DNA of 64,000 nt, from positions 11,482,895 through 11,546,894 of the forward strand of contig NC_091209.1 in NCBI RefSeq assembly GCF_040958095.1, given 5' to 3'. The position numbers and the translations under genes were made by a program. Each line of letters opens with the position of its first letter. Position 1 is the stretch's first letter. Shown piece by piece: positions 35,463 through 47,589 of the stretch. The notes beneath the pieces are model-generated. The model was not told the origin of the DNA, ran no database searches, and saw only the letters and a list, made by a program, of their open reading frames with translations. The stretch is from Procambarus clarkii (taxonomy: Eukaryota; Arthropoda; Malacostraca; Decapoda; Cambaridae).

Positions 35463-35674
35463 TGTTCAGAGCATATCAAAAAGTCCTTATCAGGTATCAA
35501 CTTCTAGGCCTCTAAACTCAAATAACATTGCTTCAATCTCCACTCACTTCATTCACTTATCAAGGAAAATGTCGTGGAAAAATATCTATACAAAGAAGAA
35601 AAGTGTTAACACAAAGTTAATAATATAAAAATGTTATTTTAGTGATCAATTATATATTAAAGAGTTGGAAGTTG

Positions 35675-35895
35675 TGATGGCTACTACCTTGGTGAGGTTC
35701 CGAGGATCAATGCCTCGTGGCCCGGTCTCTGGCCAGACCTACTGGTTGACTGCCTGGTCAATCAGGCTGGTAAGACGTCGTCGCACACAACCTGACACCA
35801 ATCAAAGCCCGGTTGATCACGTACCTTGTGGAGATGTGTCCCAAGTTCCTTCTTGAACTCCGAAAGTGGTCTACAGGCTCTATACAGAACACAAC
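35675..35895. repeat. Dispersed decapod-type repeat
   Basis: GAGGTTCCGAGGATCAATGC, GGTTGACTGCCTGGTCAATC and AAGCCCGGTTGATCACGTAC form a unit I recall as common in decapod intergenic DNA. It is probably a LINE untranslated region. There is only one copy in the window, so the call rests on recall. Confidence 0.35.
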
Positions 35896-35956
35896 TAATG
35901 CAAGATACCAGGAAACTATTGTGATAAATGAATCAATGAACTGGTATCTCAGAGTA

Positions 35957-36076
35957 AGTGTAATGACCAAACCACTCATCAGAAAGTGAAGAAAGGACAA
36001 CGTTTCGGTCCGTTCTGGGCAGGACGGAAAGTGAAGAAAGGACGCTTCTTCACCTCCCGATGAGTGGTTTGGTCAT
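35957..36076. mobile_element. Fold-back element of the GAAACGT family (diverged)
   Basis: Inverted arms ATGACCAAACCACTCATC and GATGAGTGGTTTGGTCAT flank a centre with AACGTTTCGGTCCGTTCTGG (core on minus strand, about 35997-36030). The 3' side continues AGGTTATTGAGATTCGTCG, a diverged form of the 51153-51185 end. Confidence 0.55.
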
Positions 36077-36140
36077 CATATCTTCACCCAGGTTATTGAG
36101 ATTCGTCGTCCTCACAGAAGGTCTTAATTAGGCCAATCTC

Positions 36141-36215
36141 ACAATCGACTTGAGAATGGTCCAGGACGGACCGAAACGTCGTCGTCCCGTCAACTTCTAG
36201 TGTGTGGTCTGGTCA
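36141..36215 (+). mobile_element. GAAACGT-family element, single core
   Basis: Core at 36146-36181: CGAC, TTGAGAA, inner stem GGTCC/GGACC with loop AGGAC, then GAAACGTCG. TTCTAGTGTGTGGTCTGGTC follows. Confidence 0.65.
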
Positions 36216-36659
36216 ACTTAATTAGGCCAACATTAGAGGAACCATTGAAACGTAAAAATAATAAAAAGCAAGAGTTTTTACCCTAAAAATAATTGGTTAA
36301 GATAAGAAAAATTTTAAGTATTTATAACAAATAATTTTAAAATTTAATTACAAGGCGACTTCTATTATAAATCTATCAGTTGGTACCTTATTTGTACTTG
36401 AATTATTATATATATAGGTTAACCATACGTACTCTGGTTCTAAGACGTTTTTAACATATGTCTAATTTAAATATATCCGCATATTGTTGCTATAAATTTT
36501 TGTCACAAATAACTGATTCAACTTGCCTTAATTGCAATACACTTATTAAATTACAAAGTGTATATATTCATTGCAAGCTTATATTACAGTGAAAGTTGCA
36601 TATAACCTACTTCTTTAACTACACTGAAATGCAAAATTTACTTATTTAATTCATCCACA

Positions 36660-36860
36660 AAAATGCTATTTGAAAGCGCTATGTGTGTCCACTCACAAGA
36701 TGAGTGGCGCTGCCCAATAAACTCGCACCTCGGGGCAAAATTTAAAAAATTTAAATGTTACTGACTCGCCAACAATCACGTGACCAGCGCGCGCATACTG
36801 AAGTCACAGGTTTACCGCAGTGCTCCCTCTAGTCTCACAACGCTCCAAGGTTCCGTCTGC
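36660..36860. promoter_or_regulatory. GC-rich promoter-like block
   Basis: A locally GC-rich stretch with AATCACGTGACC (E-box CACGTG), CAGCGCGCGC and several CpGs between AT-rich flanks. No gene can be attached to it, so this is a weak call. Confidence 0.2.
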
Positions 36861-37096
36861 GCCACTGGCCGCTTGCCAATCCTGCTCTTGTCAACTATTT
36901 ATACACTGGTACTGATGGAGCTTAGTTCATTTATTTACTATGGAAAGGCATGGTTATACAGCTATCGTCTTATAGTTATATTCACAGCACAAGCCAGTCT
37001 TTGCATTAATATAGCAGTTTGGACCTGTGCGGCTGCACGTACTAATGTGCGTGAGCGGTTATACTGACTGTCATAAAGCACTCATTTACAGCACCA

Positions 37097-37384
<288 letters not shown>

Positions 37385-37412
37385 AAATGATCAGTGTTTT
37401 GTGATCGTCAAT

Positions 37413-37834
<422 letters not shown>

Positions 37835-37838
<4 letters not shown>

Positions 37839-38221
37839 GTACCTAGTAGCCAGAACTCACTTCTCAGCCTACTATGCAAGGCCCGATTTGCCTAATAAGC
37901 CAAGTTTTCATGAATTAATGTTTTTTCGTCTACCTAACCTACCTAACCTAACCTAACCTAGCTTTTTTGGCTACCTAACCTAACCTTACCTATATATATA
38001 GGTTAGGTTAGGTTAGGTAGGGTTGGTTAGGTTCGGTCATATATCTACGTTAATTTTAACTCCAATAAAAAAAAATTGACCTCATACATAGTGAAAAGGG
38101 TAGCTTTATCATTTCATAAGAAAAAAATTATAGTAAATATATTAATTCAGGAAAACTTGGCTTATTAGGCAAATCGGGCCTTGAATAGTAGGCTGAGAAG
38201 TGAGTTCTGGCTACTAGGTAC

Positions 38222-38225
<4 letters not shown>
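37835..38225. mobile_element. Fold-back/MITE-like element with TTAGG-like repeats
   Basis: 391 bp with terminal inverted repeats of about 80 bp. The left starts TGTCGTACCTAGTAGCCAGA and the right ends with the exact inverse, and only a few mismatches follow. It is flanked by TA repeats on both sides, so TA target preference is likely. The interior has ACCTAACCTAACCTAACCTA and, after a short centre, GGTTAGGTTAGGTTAGG. No transposase is encoded. Confidence 0.85.

Positions 38226-38272
<47 letters not shown>
38224..38272. repeat. (TA)n microsatellite
   Basis: TA repeat directly after the fold-back element. Together with 37834 it suggests insertion into one TA tract. Confidence 0.9.
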
Positions 38273-38274
<2 letters not shown>

Positions 38275-38362
38275 CCACCGCACCAATGATGCGGTGATCA
38301 CGGTACTGTGTACGTTTAGGGGTGATCCTAGACGGCATGGGTTCGAATCCTGGCCGGGTCAA
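38273..38362 (+). mobile_element. tRNA-like SINE fragment
   Basis: TGGGTTCGAATCCTGGCCGG is a near-consensus B-box with flanks like SINE heads elsewhere in the window. The A-box side is poor and no cloverleaf forms by eye. Confidence 0.4.
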
Positions 38363-38403
38363 AGAGTTCTTAGTAATCTATAGCTTGCGCGTTCATGCAG
38401 CTT

Positions 38404-38405
<2 letters not shown>

Positions 38406-38466
<61 letters not shown>
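38406..38466. repeat. (TA)n microsatellite
   Basis: About 60 bp of TA repeat. AT-rich TTTA/TATA repeats resume at 38680-38790. Confidence 0.9.
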
Positions 38467-38468
<2 letters not shown>

Positions 38469-38864
38469 TAGCAGTCTTTCTTTTAAACATATTTCGTTGA
38501 AAACGACAGAAAGTTTTAGATTTATGATTCTAGCACGAATCTTCTCGATATTCCTTATGTTTTTCTTCGCTGAAGCAGGAAGATTAAAAATTAACTCTCC
38601 AAAATTAATTTTGACTTATTATTTTTATTATTTATTATTTTTATTTTTGAGTATTAATTAGTAATTTTTATTACTTATTGTTATTTACTCATTATTTTAC
38701 TTATTTATTTATTTATTTATATATATTTATATATTTATTTATATATATATATTATATATATATATTTATATATATCTATATATGAAACCTTATCAGGTTA
38801 TCTCAAGGGTTTTCTTGAGATAACCTGGTTAGGTTATCTCAAAAGTACAGGAAATTACAGACAT

Positions 38865-39540
38865 TTCTGAGTGATGTATAAGACGGGTTCCGTGAAGGAA
38901 GAGTGTGCGTGTGTATATAGATCAGATATTTACATTGCCACAGATTGCCGAGAAGGCACGCAAAGAAGATTGTAAGGTGTACACGGCATTTATGGACTTG
39001 GAAAATGTATATTAGAAAGTTAATACAGAAAATCTTTGGAGAGTGATGAACATATCAGGAGTGATGAGTTATGTGATGGGTTACTCAGTACATATATGGA
39101 TGGGGTCATGAGGGAAGCATAAATATGAATGTTAGATGGGTGAAGAGCCTAGCCCAGGTCTTTGGCTAGGCTATGTCTTATATGAATAATTAAGAGTCCT
39201 GCCAAAATTCTGGCTACAGTTCTTTTTAGCAGAGTGAAGGGAAGTATACAAGGCGACACATGTATTAGGTGTGCGAGGCAACACATGTATTAGGTGTGTG
39301 AGGCAACACATGTATTAGGTGTGTGAGGCAACACATGAAAGTTAATGTGGACACAAGTAAGGTTGCTGTGGAGGAGAGGGAAGTAAATTGTGTGAGAAAT
39401 AAAGAAGATAGTGAAGTGGTGGAACAGTTGAAATACCCAGAACATGGGCATGATATGAGCAATTTACGTGCAATTGTAGTTGAGGATATTGGCAGTCAGT
39501 GGATTAAAGTAGATGGTGCAATGAAAGCCTTGGAATGTTA
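38865..39540 (+). pseudogene. RTE-type LINE reverse transcriptase remnant
   Basis: Frames give DGFREGRVCVC, an RT finger/palm piece (AFMDLE with F-x-D), then YMDGVMREA-like codons near 39090-39120. After a 25-bp tandem repeat come KVNVDTSKVAVEEREVN and VDGAMKALEC. The order matches RTE enzymes but the palm aspartates are missing, so it is internally deleted and dead. Confidence 0.5.
39251..39337 (+). repeat. 25-bp tandem repeat, about 3.5 copies
   Basis: Unit AGGCAACACATGTATTAGGT plus GTGTG, starting at 39251, 39276, 39301 and 39326, inside the RTE remnant. Confidence 0.85.
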
Positions 39541-39899
39541 GTGTGTTTTTTATCCCTGATGTCATACATTGTATTGTAAATTATAATATTAATGGATTAT
39601 TTATATTTTTGTTAATGTTTAAAAAATATTTGTGTCTCTTCGTTTATCTAAGGAAGGTCACACACTTGGGGCTAGCTTCACCTAACTTTCCAAGATGACA
39701 TATGAGTGGTATAGAGGTTGACCTTAATGTGTTAATACAAAAATATCATATCACATTTTTGGGGAAGAATTTAGACGTCATTTAGAAGAAGACAAGGAAA
39801 CACAGAGACAGCGAGATTAATGTCTCAAAAATGTTGCCAGTAAACTCTCACCCAATGGCATAATGTTTTTACTATCATCGACTCTTTTAAGGCTATTTT

Positions 39900-40380
39900 A
39901 AGGTGATCGACAATATGGTTTTTAATTAGGCCGTTGTGCTACTGATGTGCTAAACCTCTTCACTAAGTGGCATCATTTAATAGATGAGTTCAAGATGAAT
40001 TATGTTGTTGCACTGAACATTGCAGGAGCCTTTAATCGGGTATATAACTCTGGAATACTAGCTAAGCTTTAAGCACTAGGTATCTAGGCTCCATTTTACA
40101 TGGTAGTAAAGGACTACCTTCAAGAACGTACTCTAAAAGTAGGATGAATCTGGGAGCCACTCAAATAGTGCCACAGGGAAGTGTGCTTGGCCCTCTGTTG
40201 TGGAGTGACTACTTCAGTGATCTGTTACGCCTCATCCCTGAAGCTCAGGCCTATGCTGATGCCTGCACTCTAACCTTTACACATGGAAAAGAAGACATAC
40301 CAACTGCTACGAGGGTCATTAATCACAAACTTGTAGCAATATTTATTCGGGAAAGGCGATGGCAGGTCACAGGCTAAGAA
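39900..40380 (+). pseudogene. LINE reverse transcriptase remnant with damaged catalytic box
   Basis: The clear part (40144-40377) reads IVPQGSVLGPLLWSDYFSDL and AQAYADACTLTFTHGKED. The catalytic YADD is YADA, so a metal-binding aspartate is lost. Upstream palm sequence is broken by stops. Confidence 0.6.
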
Positions 40381-40974
40381 AACACCGGCGAGAGAGAGAG
40401 AGAGACCTACGTAATATATTCTAGGTTAGAGAGAGTGCATGTTGGTGTTCCACATACTGGACCTATATTGAATTGGAACCACTGAATTATACAGATGCCG
40501 TCTTTTGGATCTTGGTCGCTGCAGTGATCTTGGTGTATCATGAACCAGGCTTGGCAGCTGGCTGCATCTGGTGGGACCAATATAATCCGGCAGGTTGCAG
40601 GATGGCGGCCGTCATCTCAACACCGCGTCTTCCCCACTGACGGGGATCCCGCCCTGCCTCACTAGCTCGGCGAAGATACTCTTCCCTTTATAGGAGTGAA
40701 GACCTCTCGTAGATCGTAATTTAAACCCTCGTACAGCGAAACATGGCGCGACCAAAATAACTTTACTAAAACGAGTCTTACTCTGGTATGACTGGAAGAA
40801 AACTGAAACACCCGAAGACTATTATAATCCTTGTACAAGTTCAGTTTTGAGACTATTTTGAAGACATGCATAATTCTGTAGTGGAAGTCTTCCCCTGAGC
40901 CGTGTTGTTAGTGTGTGAGGCAGGCGGTCAACCTCACATTCCTTCCTGCGGACACCATGCACCTGCTGCAGGAT

Positions 40975-41270
40975 TTACTTGAGGGCCACTAACACTAGTG
41001 GCCTCGACGAGGACAGGAAGCCGGTGGCTTGTCGAAGGTCCCCCCATTAGAAGCGGGCCATGTCCTCCAAACACATTTTTCAGAGATGGCTTCTGCCATA
41101 GTATAGGTTCCACAATCACATTACTTAGTTCAAATGTTTTAGGCACAAACTGTACTTGAGATCCAGTCAGTACTTGGCGGTCCAGAGAACTTTCTATCGT
41201 ACAGGAACCGTCATTATAAACTGTCATTGTATGACACACTTTCTCAAGCACTCACTTCTGTATTTGTCTG
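40975..41270 (-). repeat. Dispersed repeat (pair of 28560-28690)
   Basis: The reverse strand has GACAAGCCACCGGCTTCCTG and TCCTCGTCGAGGCCACTAGT, as at 28618-28660. Confidence 0.45.
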
Positions 41271-41309
41271 TAGAAAAAGTCACGTAAAGTCCCAGTAATT
41301 TTCTGTTAC

Positions 41310-41615
41310 CGCTCACAGAGACATTAGAAATATTTCTTTCAGTATTAGAGTAGTGAACAAATGGAATGCACTATATAAGAAGTGAAGTGGTGGAGGTAGA
41401 TTCCTTACACAGTTTCAAACGTAGATATGGTAGAGCCCCGTGCAGTTGGCTCAGGAATCTGTACATCTGCAGATTGACTGATTGTGGAGAGGCGGGACCC
41501 TATAGCCGAAGCTAAACCCCTGCATGCACAATTAGGCAAGTACGTTGATTGACAGTTGAGAGGCAGGACCAAAGAGCCAGAGCTCAACCCCCGCAACACA
41601 ACTAGGTGAGTACAA
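41310..41615 (+). mobile_element. CR1-type LINE (family a) 3' end
   Basis: AATGGAATGCACTATATAAG, GTGGAGGTAGATTCCTTACA and GGCTCAGGAATCTGTACATC match the end of the 42007-43580 copy, including the terminal AACACAACTAGGTGAGTACA. Confidence 0.65.
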
Positions 41616-41901
41616 CTTGGTGAAGTACGTCGCACCAAGCTTCAGAACTAGTCATTAAAAATACTCAGTCCCAGGACTGCGGGTTCCCACTGCTCAACCT
41701 CGTCCCAGGCTGGTAGTCGCTACTACAGTATATAAAACGAGTTAAACAGCATAAATAAAGACTCACTATATGAGAGATCATCGGTAAAAGTGGGCAACAC
41801 TGCAGTGCGTGTGCGCCCGTTGACGGCGCTAACGTTACTGGGGAGCGGGGACGCCACGCAGTCGTACTCTATCTACACCACCGGCACCACCACTTCCCAC
41901 T

Positions 41902-43580
<1,679 letters not shown>

Positions 43581-43708
43581 CTGCTCTTAGTGTACTGCTT
43601 CGCACATCATAAGATTGACTTATATCATACTTCTATGTGTGGTTAAGACGTAGCGAGAAATAGATGCTGTTCTCTTATACTCCTTTCATTCCATAATTAA
43701 AATAGAAA

Positions 43709-44050
43709 CATTTGATTGAGTCAACTACTTTAAAACAAATAGTCTTTATACCCAGTGCGGGTATAATATCAACCAGCATTGTAAGATCTGTTCACTTGAG
43801 AATGAACCATGGAGGTTCGAAACGTTGTGCAAATTGTATAAATAAGTGTAATACACTCTATAGTAAATCACTTCTTTTCTTCACCTTAAAAGTACGAAAA
43901 TGAGTTTTGGAGAACTCCTATTTCAACTAAGCCCTGATGCTAAGAAAATAGTTAGAGGGATAGAAGCCCTAAACCAGAAAATAATAAATACAGAATATGT
44001 GGTCATATTCAATGAAACATGTTTGAAAGAAAACCTGCTGCCAGTATACA

Positions 44051-44135
<85 letters not shown>

Positions 44136-44145
44136 ATATAATATA

Positions 44146-44219
<74 letters not shown>

Positions 44220-44283
44220 CATATATATATACAAGCTTCCTGTCGCCGACTATTTTTTTTAAAGTAGTTGACTCAATCAGATG
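43709..44283 (+). mobile_element. Penelope-like 5' piece flanked by 35-bp inverted repeats
   Basis: Inverted ends: CATTTGATTGAGTCAACTAC (43709-43743) and its complement (44249-44283). Inside are a structured core (43793-43829; CAC, TTGAGAA, stem GAACC/GGTTC, GAAACGTT, GTG), then an ATG at 43900 opening a frame [20 protein letters not shown]...[13 protein letters not shown]. This resembles the N-terminus of Penelope-like ORFs. A (TA)n tract (44054-44220) truncates it. Family naming is from pattern memory. Confidence 0.5.
44054..44220. repeat. (TA)n microsatellite with a short ATATA/A variant centre
   Basis: Two TA tracts separated by AATATAATATAATATAATAT (about 44130-44150). Confidence 0.95.
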
Positions 44284-44286
44284 TAT

Positions 44287-44600
44287 ATATAGTAGGCATC
44301 CTTCAGTCTCGGGAGACTATGGAGTTGCGCCCTAGTTGTCAATCCTGGTGCAGCGTCTGGTGTGACTGATGAGGCCAATCCGAGAGTGGCAGTCCATCCC
44401 ACACCGAGCACAAACGAAGTCCGATTCTGGTCTGTCTTCCTGGTTACCGGCTTTCCTTCTGTCTCTTTGCCTCCGATTCCTTGGCAAGTGACTCCTCGAA
44501 CTTGGAGAGACCTCTTTGAACAGACTGCCTCCAGGCTGAACGGTCTGCAGCCAGTGTCTCTCATATAGCAAGATCGACGTCCATGGCTTTCAGGTCCCAA
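44287..44600 (-). pseudogene. LINE ORF end with zinc-finger tail (CTA-tail family)
   Basis: The reverse strand encodes ETLAADRSAWRQSVQRGL (one stop before it), a charged linker, then FVCARCGMDCHSRIGLISH and TRRC, a C-x2-C...H-type finger, followed by a stop. After the stop comes AGGGCGCAACTCCATAGTCT and CCCGAGACTGAAGGATGCC, the 3' end shared by 2737 and 26488. This copy links the repeat end to its parent ORF. Confidence 0.6.
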
Positions 44601-44635
44601 TCAGATGTACATATATACAGATATATATATATATA

Positions 44636-44825
44636 TACCTTAGGCTTGTATGTAGGTCGTCCCAAGGTCGACCAGTTGACCTTCCTCAGGATGCCACCCC
44701 TCAGTAGTTGATAACTCCAGGATACCTATTTACTGCTAGGTGAACAGAAGAATTAAGCGAAAGCAAATGTGCCCAAACATTTCTGTTGCACTCGGGATCC
44801 CTGATTGTGAGTCCTTGTTGGTGCT
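44636..44825 (-). mobile_element. SINE-C copy, diverged
   Basis: TACCTATTTACTGCTAGGTG, AACAGAAGAATTAAGCGAAA and ACTCGGGATCCCTGATTGTG match the SINE-C body and head with losses. Confidence 0.5.
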
Positions 44826-44989
44826 GTGTATTTCAGTGACTCACGGAGATTGCTGCAAGGCGGCCAAATGCTTCTCTCTGGCCTCACCTTGGCCTACTTC
44901 CTGGGCCAAGCCTCAAGGACTAATTAAAACAGCTTTCATTCAACATGGAAAACAAAAGGTAGATTAAAAAAAAACGGAGTACTCATAGA

Positions 44990-45510
44990 ATCGTTTTGAA
45001 ACACATCTCAAAGGGATAGAGTAGCTTAGGCTATTTCTACCCCCCTTCGTTCTGACATTATCGTGCCGTTGATGCATTTGGCATGCGGCCCCTAAATACG
45101 TATTATTCGGCCGGCAGTATAAGCTGGAGGGTGAGGGGGAAAGCCTTACTTTTTGCTGTAGTGATCTCTATCCGCCCATTAGTTACTAGCGTTAGTGGTA
45201 ATGTGTAGTCTCTCATCTCCCAACGTGTGCAGTATTGCCTGGCTAAAAGCTCGTAATGTTATAACACCAAGTTTAAGCTCGAGGTTGTAGCCAGCGCGAA
45301 GCAACATGATAATAGGGAAGCTGGGCTTCAAAATCACTTCCAATACATTCGTGATGATTCATAATACAAAATAAATTTTCCACAAGATATCCATCTTGTA
45401 AAATATGGGTGAGTCTTCAGCGGAGGTGCGTCTTATGCGCCGACAAATACGGCCAATATTTGCATACAATAGTTTGTTATCCTCGTCCATGTACCCGAGG
45501 ACCCTGCAGG
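44990..45510 (-). pseudogene. LINE 3' end with decayed unrecognised frame
   Basis: On the minus strand the end ATAGCCTAAGCTACTCTATC plus CCTTTGAGATG equals the end of the I-type LINE at 33720. Upstream frames (YMDEDNKLLYANIGRICRRI, LLRAGYNLELKLGVITLRAF) look coding but I do not recognise them. Several stops are present. Confidence 0.4.
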
Positions 45511-45689
45511 CCTGCACACGTCACCTCCCTCATACTGCCTTAGAGTGATATATCAGTTTTGCACCAAGATTGTAAACTTTTGTTAAATTGTCTGAATATC
45601 TCTTGCAAATTGTCTATATACCTAGTAATAAAAGTATTTGTGTGTGTCTCGCAACATACTACATGTGTAAAGGAAGAAATATATATGTT

Positions 45690-45782
45690 TATCACTCAGA
45701 ATGTTTAGTGAATAGCTTGAGCTACCTCATCCCTTTGTGTATATTTTATCTCAATAAACTTATTTCAATTTCAATTCATACT
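45690..45782 (+). mobile_element. LINE 3'-end fragment
   Basis: GCTTGAGCTACCTCATCCCT and ATCTCAATAAACTTATTTCA, a variant of the I-type LINE 3' end with AATAAA. Confidence 0.45.
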
Positions 45783-46125
45783 GCCTCACCCTCCCTCAAA
45801 CCACAAATTGCGTGAAGCAAAACAACCCCCGAGTTGTGTGTGTACTCAGTAAAAGAGTTGTAGCCAAATATTGTCTTCATAAATATTATTACAGATTCAG
45901 TACAGATATGATCTGTTTATGTATTAATTAATGATAAAACACCGCTAACATCACCATCCAGATCAGGTGACGAAGCATCTAAAGAATACAATTGACACTG
46001 ATAAACTATGACTTTGTTATCACTTTGGTTGGCATGAGCAGGTACAGATGTAATCTGGCGAGGACCGTGGGCGTGCAAGGGCTAGAGGTCCCTGCCAGGG
46101 ACGAGGGAGAGTTGCTGTTGTTGTT

Positions 46126-46345
46126 TTAGATTCAGCTACTCAGAACAAAAAGTTACAAGTAGCACGGGCTATGGTGAGCCCGTAGTAGATTTACCTGGCA
46201 CAGGAGCGAGGTTGTAACTGGGATGCGAGGGAGAGGACTGGTGGAGACAAAACCCCCATGATGCCCCTGTATCTTAGGCTTGTATGTTACGAATTTTGGC
46301 CCATCCTGGGAGATGGGGATCTCAGCATCACGTGCTCTGTGATCC
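46126..46345 (-). mobile_element. SINE-D, longest copy
   Basis: Minus strand: CCAGTTACAACCTCGCTCCT, GTGCCAGGTAAATCTACTAC, GGGCTCACCATAGCCCGTGC and a tail CTGAATCTAAAACAACAACA. Confidence 0.6.
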
Positions 46346-46353
46346 TTCATGTA

Positions 46354-46575
46354 TCTTGAGGTTATCTTGAGATGATTTCGGGGCTTTTTAGTGTCCCCGC
46401 GGCCCGGTCTTCGACCAGGCCTCCACCCCCAGGAAGCAGCCCGTGACAGCTGACTAACACCCAGGTACCTATTTTACTGCTAGGTAACAGGGGCATAGGG
46501 TGAAAGAAACTCTGCCCATTGTTTCTCCCCGGCGCTCGGGATCGAACCCGGGACCACAGGAACCCGAACCCGGGA
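46354..46575 (-). mobile_element. SINE-A copy
   Basis: Tail CATCTCAAGATAACCTCAAG and B-box GGGTTCGATCCCGAGCG on the minus strand. The head is disturbed by a small duplication of CCCGGGACCACA. Confidence 0.8.
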
Positions 46576-47059
46576 CCACATGTAGTTCAGGGTAGCCACA
46601 TAAACACCCACGTTAAAGAAGAACAACGAAAAGAGAGGCATCTCTGAGGGAAGATGACAGACGTTTTGCCAGGAGAACGCCATTTGACTGCATCATCAAA
46701 AAGGCTTAAGAATGACTGCAGGATAGGTGACCATGGGCAAATTGGCAATGTTATTACATTTTACGTTTGATCGTAGCCCAAATGCCGTGAAGTGATCGAT
46801 AATGACCACGGTGTACCTGGAGATAGACGCTCTAAAACTGAATCACATCTCCCGCCAGGCATATAGAATTACTGAAGCATTGAAGAGGGACGTCAAGGAT
46901 ACGGTGCGTCAGACATCTTGAAGGACTGACTCTTAAGTGTCTTACGTCAGACAAGAATGAGTGTTCTGCTTCAAGGAATGAGTTTAAAGTGCTAAGCTCC
47001 TGTAAGAAGAGTGAGGGGAAATGAACAGACAAATTACGTGCTAGCTAGCCGGTGGTTGC

Positions 47060-47245
47060 TGGCAAGCGCACCTCTCAGTACAATTGGGCTCGTTTTCGAC
47101 TTGCAGTCGGGAATCCCGGGTTCGAATCCCGGCCGTGACAGATATGCCTAGGCACATTTCCTATCGCCTAATGCTTTTGTTCACCTACCAGTAAATAGGT
47201 ACCAGGAAGGTAGCCAACTGTTGTGGGGTTAAATCCTTGGGAGGG
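47060..47245 (+). mobile_element. SINE-C copy
   Basis: B-box GGGTTCGAATCCCGGCCG, then GCACATTTCCTATCGCCTAA, CACCTACCAGTAAATAGGTA and TGTTGTGGGGTTAAATCC. Confidence 0.7.
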
Positions 47246-47256
47246 TTGGAGGGGGC

Positions 47257-47460
47257 CTTACGGCTGAGTGGGCAGCGCTCGGGGTTCCTAGACCTAAGGG
47301 TTCGGGTTCGATCCCCCTGCGGAGGCGAAATAAATGGAGTTTATTTCACCCTGATGCCCCTATTCACCTAGCAGTAAATAGGTACCTGGGAGTTAGACAG
47401 CTGCTATGGGCTGCTTCCTGGGGATGTGTGTCTGTGAAAATTAGGATTAAGGACTTGTCC
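47257..47460 (+). mobile_element. SINE-A/SINE-B chimera
   Basis: The head and body are SINE-A (GGGTTCGATCCCCCTGCGGA, TACCTGGGAGTTAGACAGCT). The 3' part changes to ATTAGGATTAAGGACTTGTC, which is the SINE-B body (ATAGGATTAAGGACTTGCCC at 18115-18135). It sits 12 bp after a SINE-C copy. Confidence 0.6.
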
Positions 47461-47499
47461 TGTTGATCATTTATATGGACTAGTAAGTCATTCACTATG

Positions 47500-47585
47500 C
47501 AGACACACGACTGTATAATGGTCCAGGACGGACCGAAACGTAGCCGTTTCTCCATCTTCTGAGGTGTGGTTTGGTCATCAAATCA
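47500..47585 (+). mobile_element. GAAACGT-family element, degenerate core
   Basis: GGTCCAGGACGGACCGAAAC GT with the left loop changed to TGTATAA, then GGTGTGGTTTGGTCATCA. The inner stem is intact, the outer stem weak. Confidence 0.5.
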
Positions 47586-47589
47586 TTCA

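Noticed and set aside
36780-37067. 95-codon plus-strand frame with hydrophobic stretches
   Set aside because: No splice context or family resemblance, and it lies in a CpG-rich block where chance frames are common.
47080-47130. Functional tRNA genes at the many B-box sites
   Set aside because: B-boxes and some A-boxes are good, but no site forms a full cloverleaf by eye and each continues into a shared SINE body.
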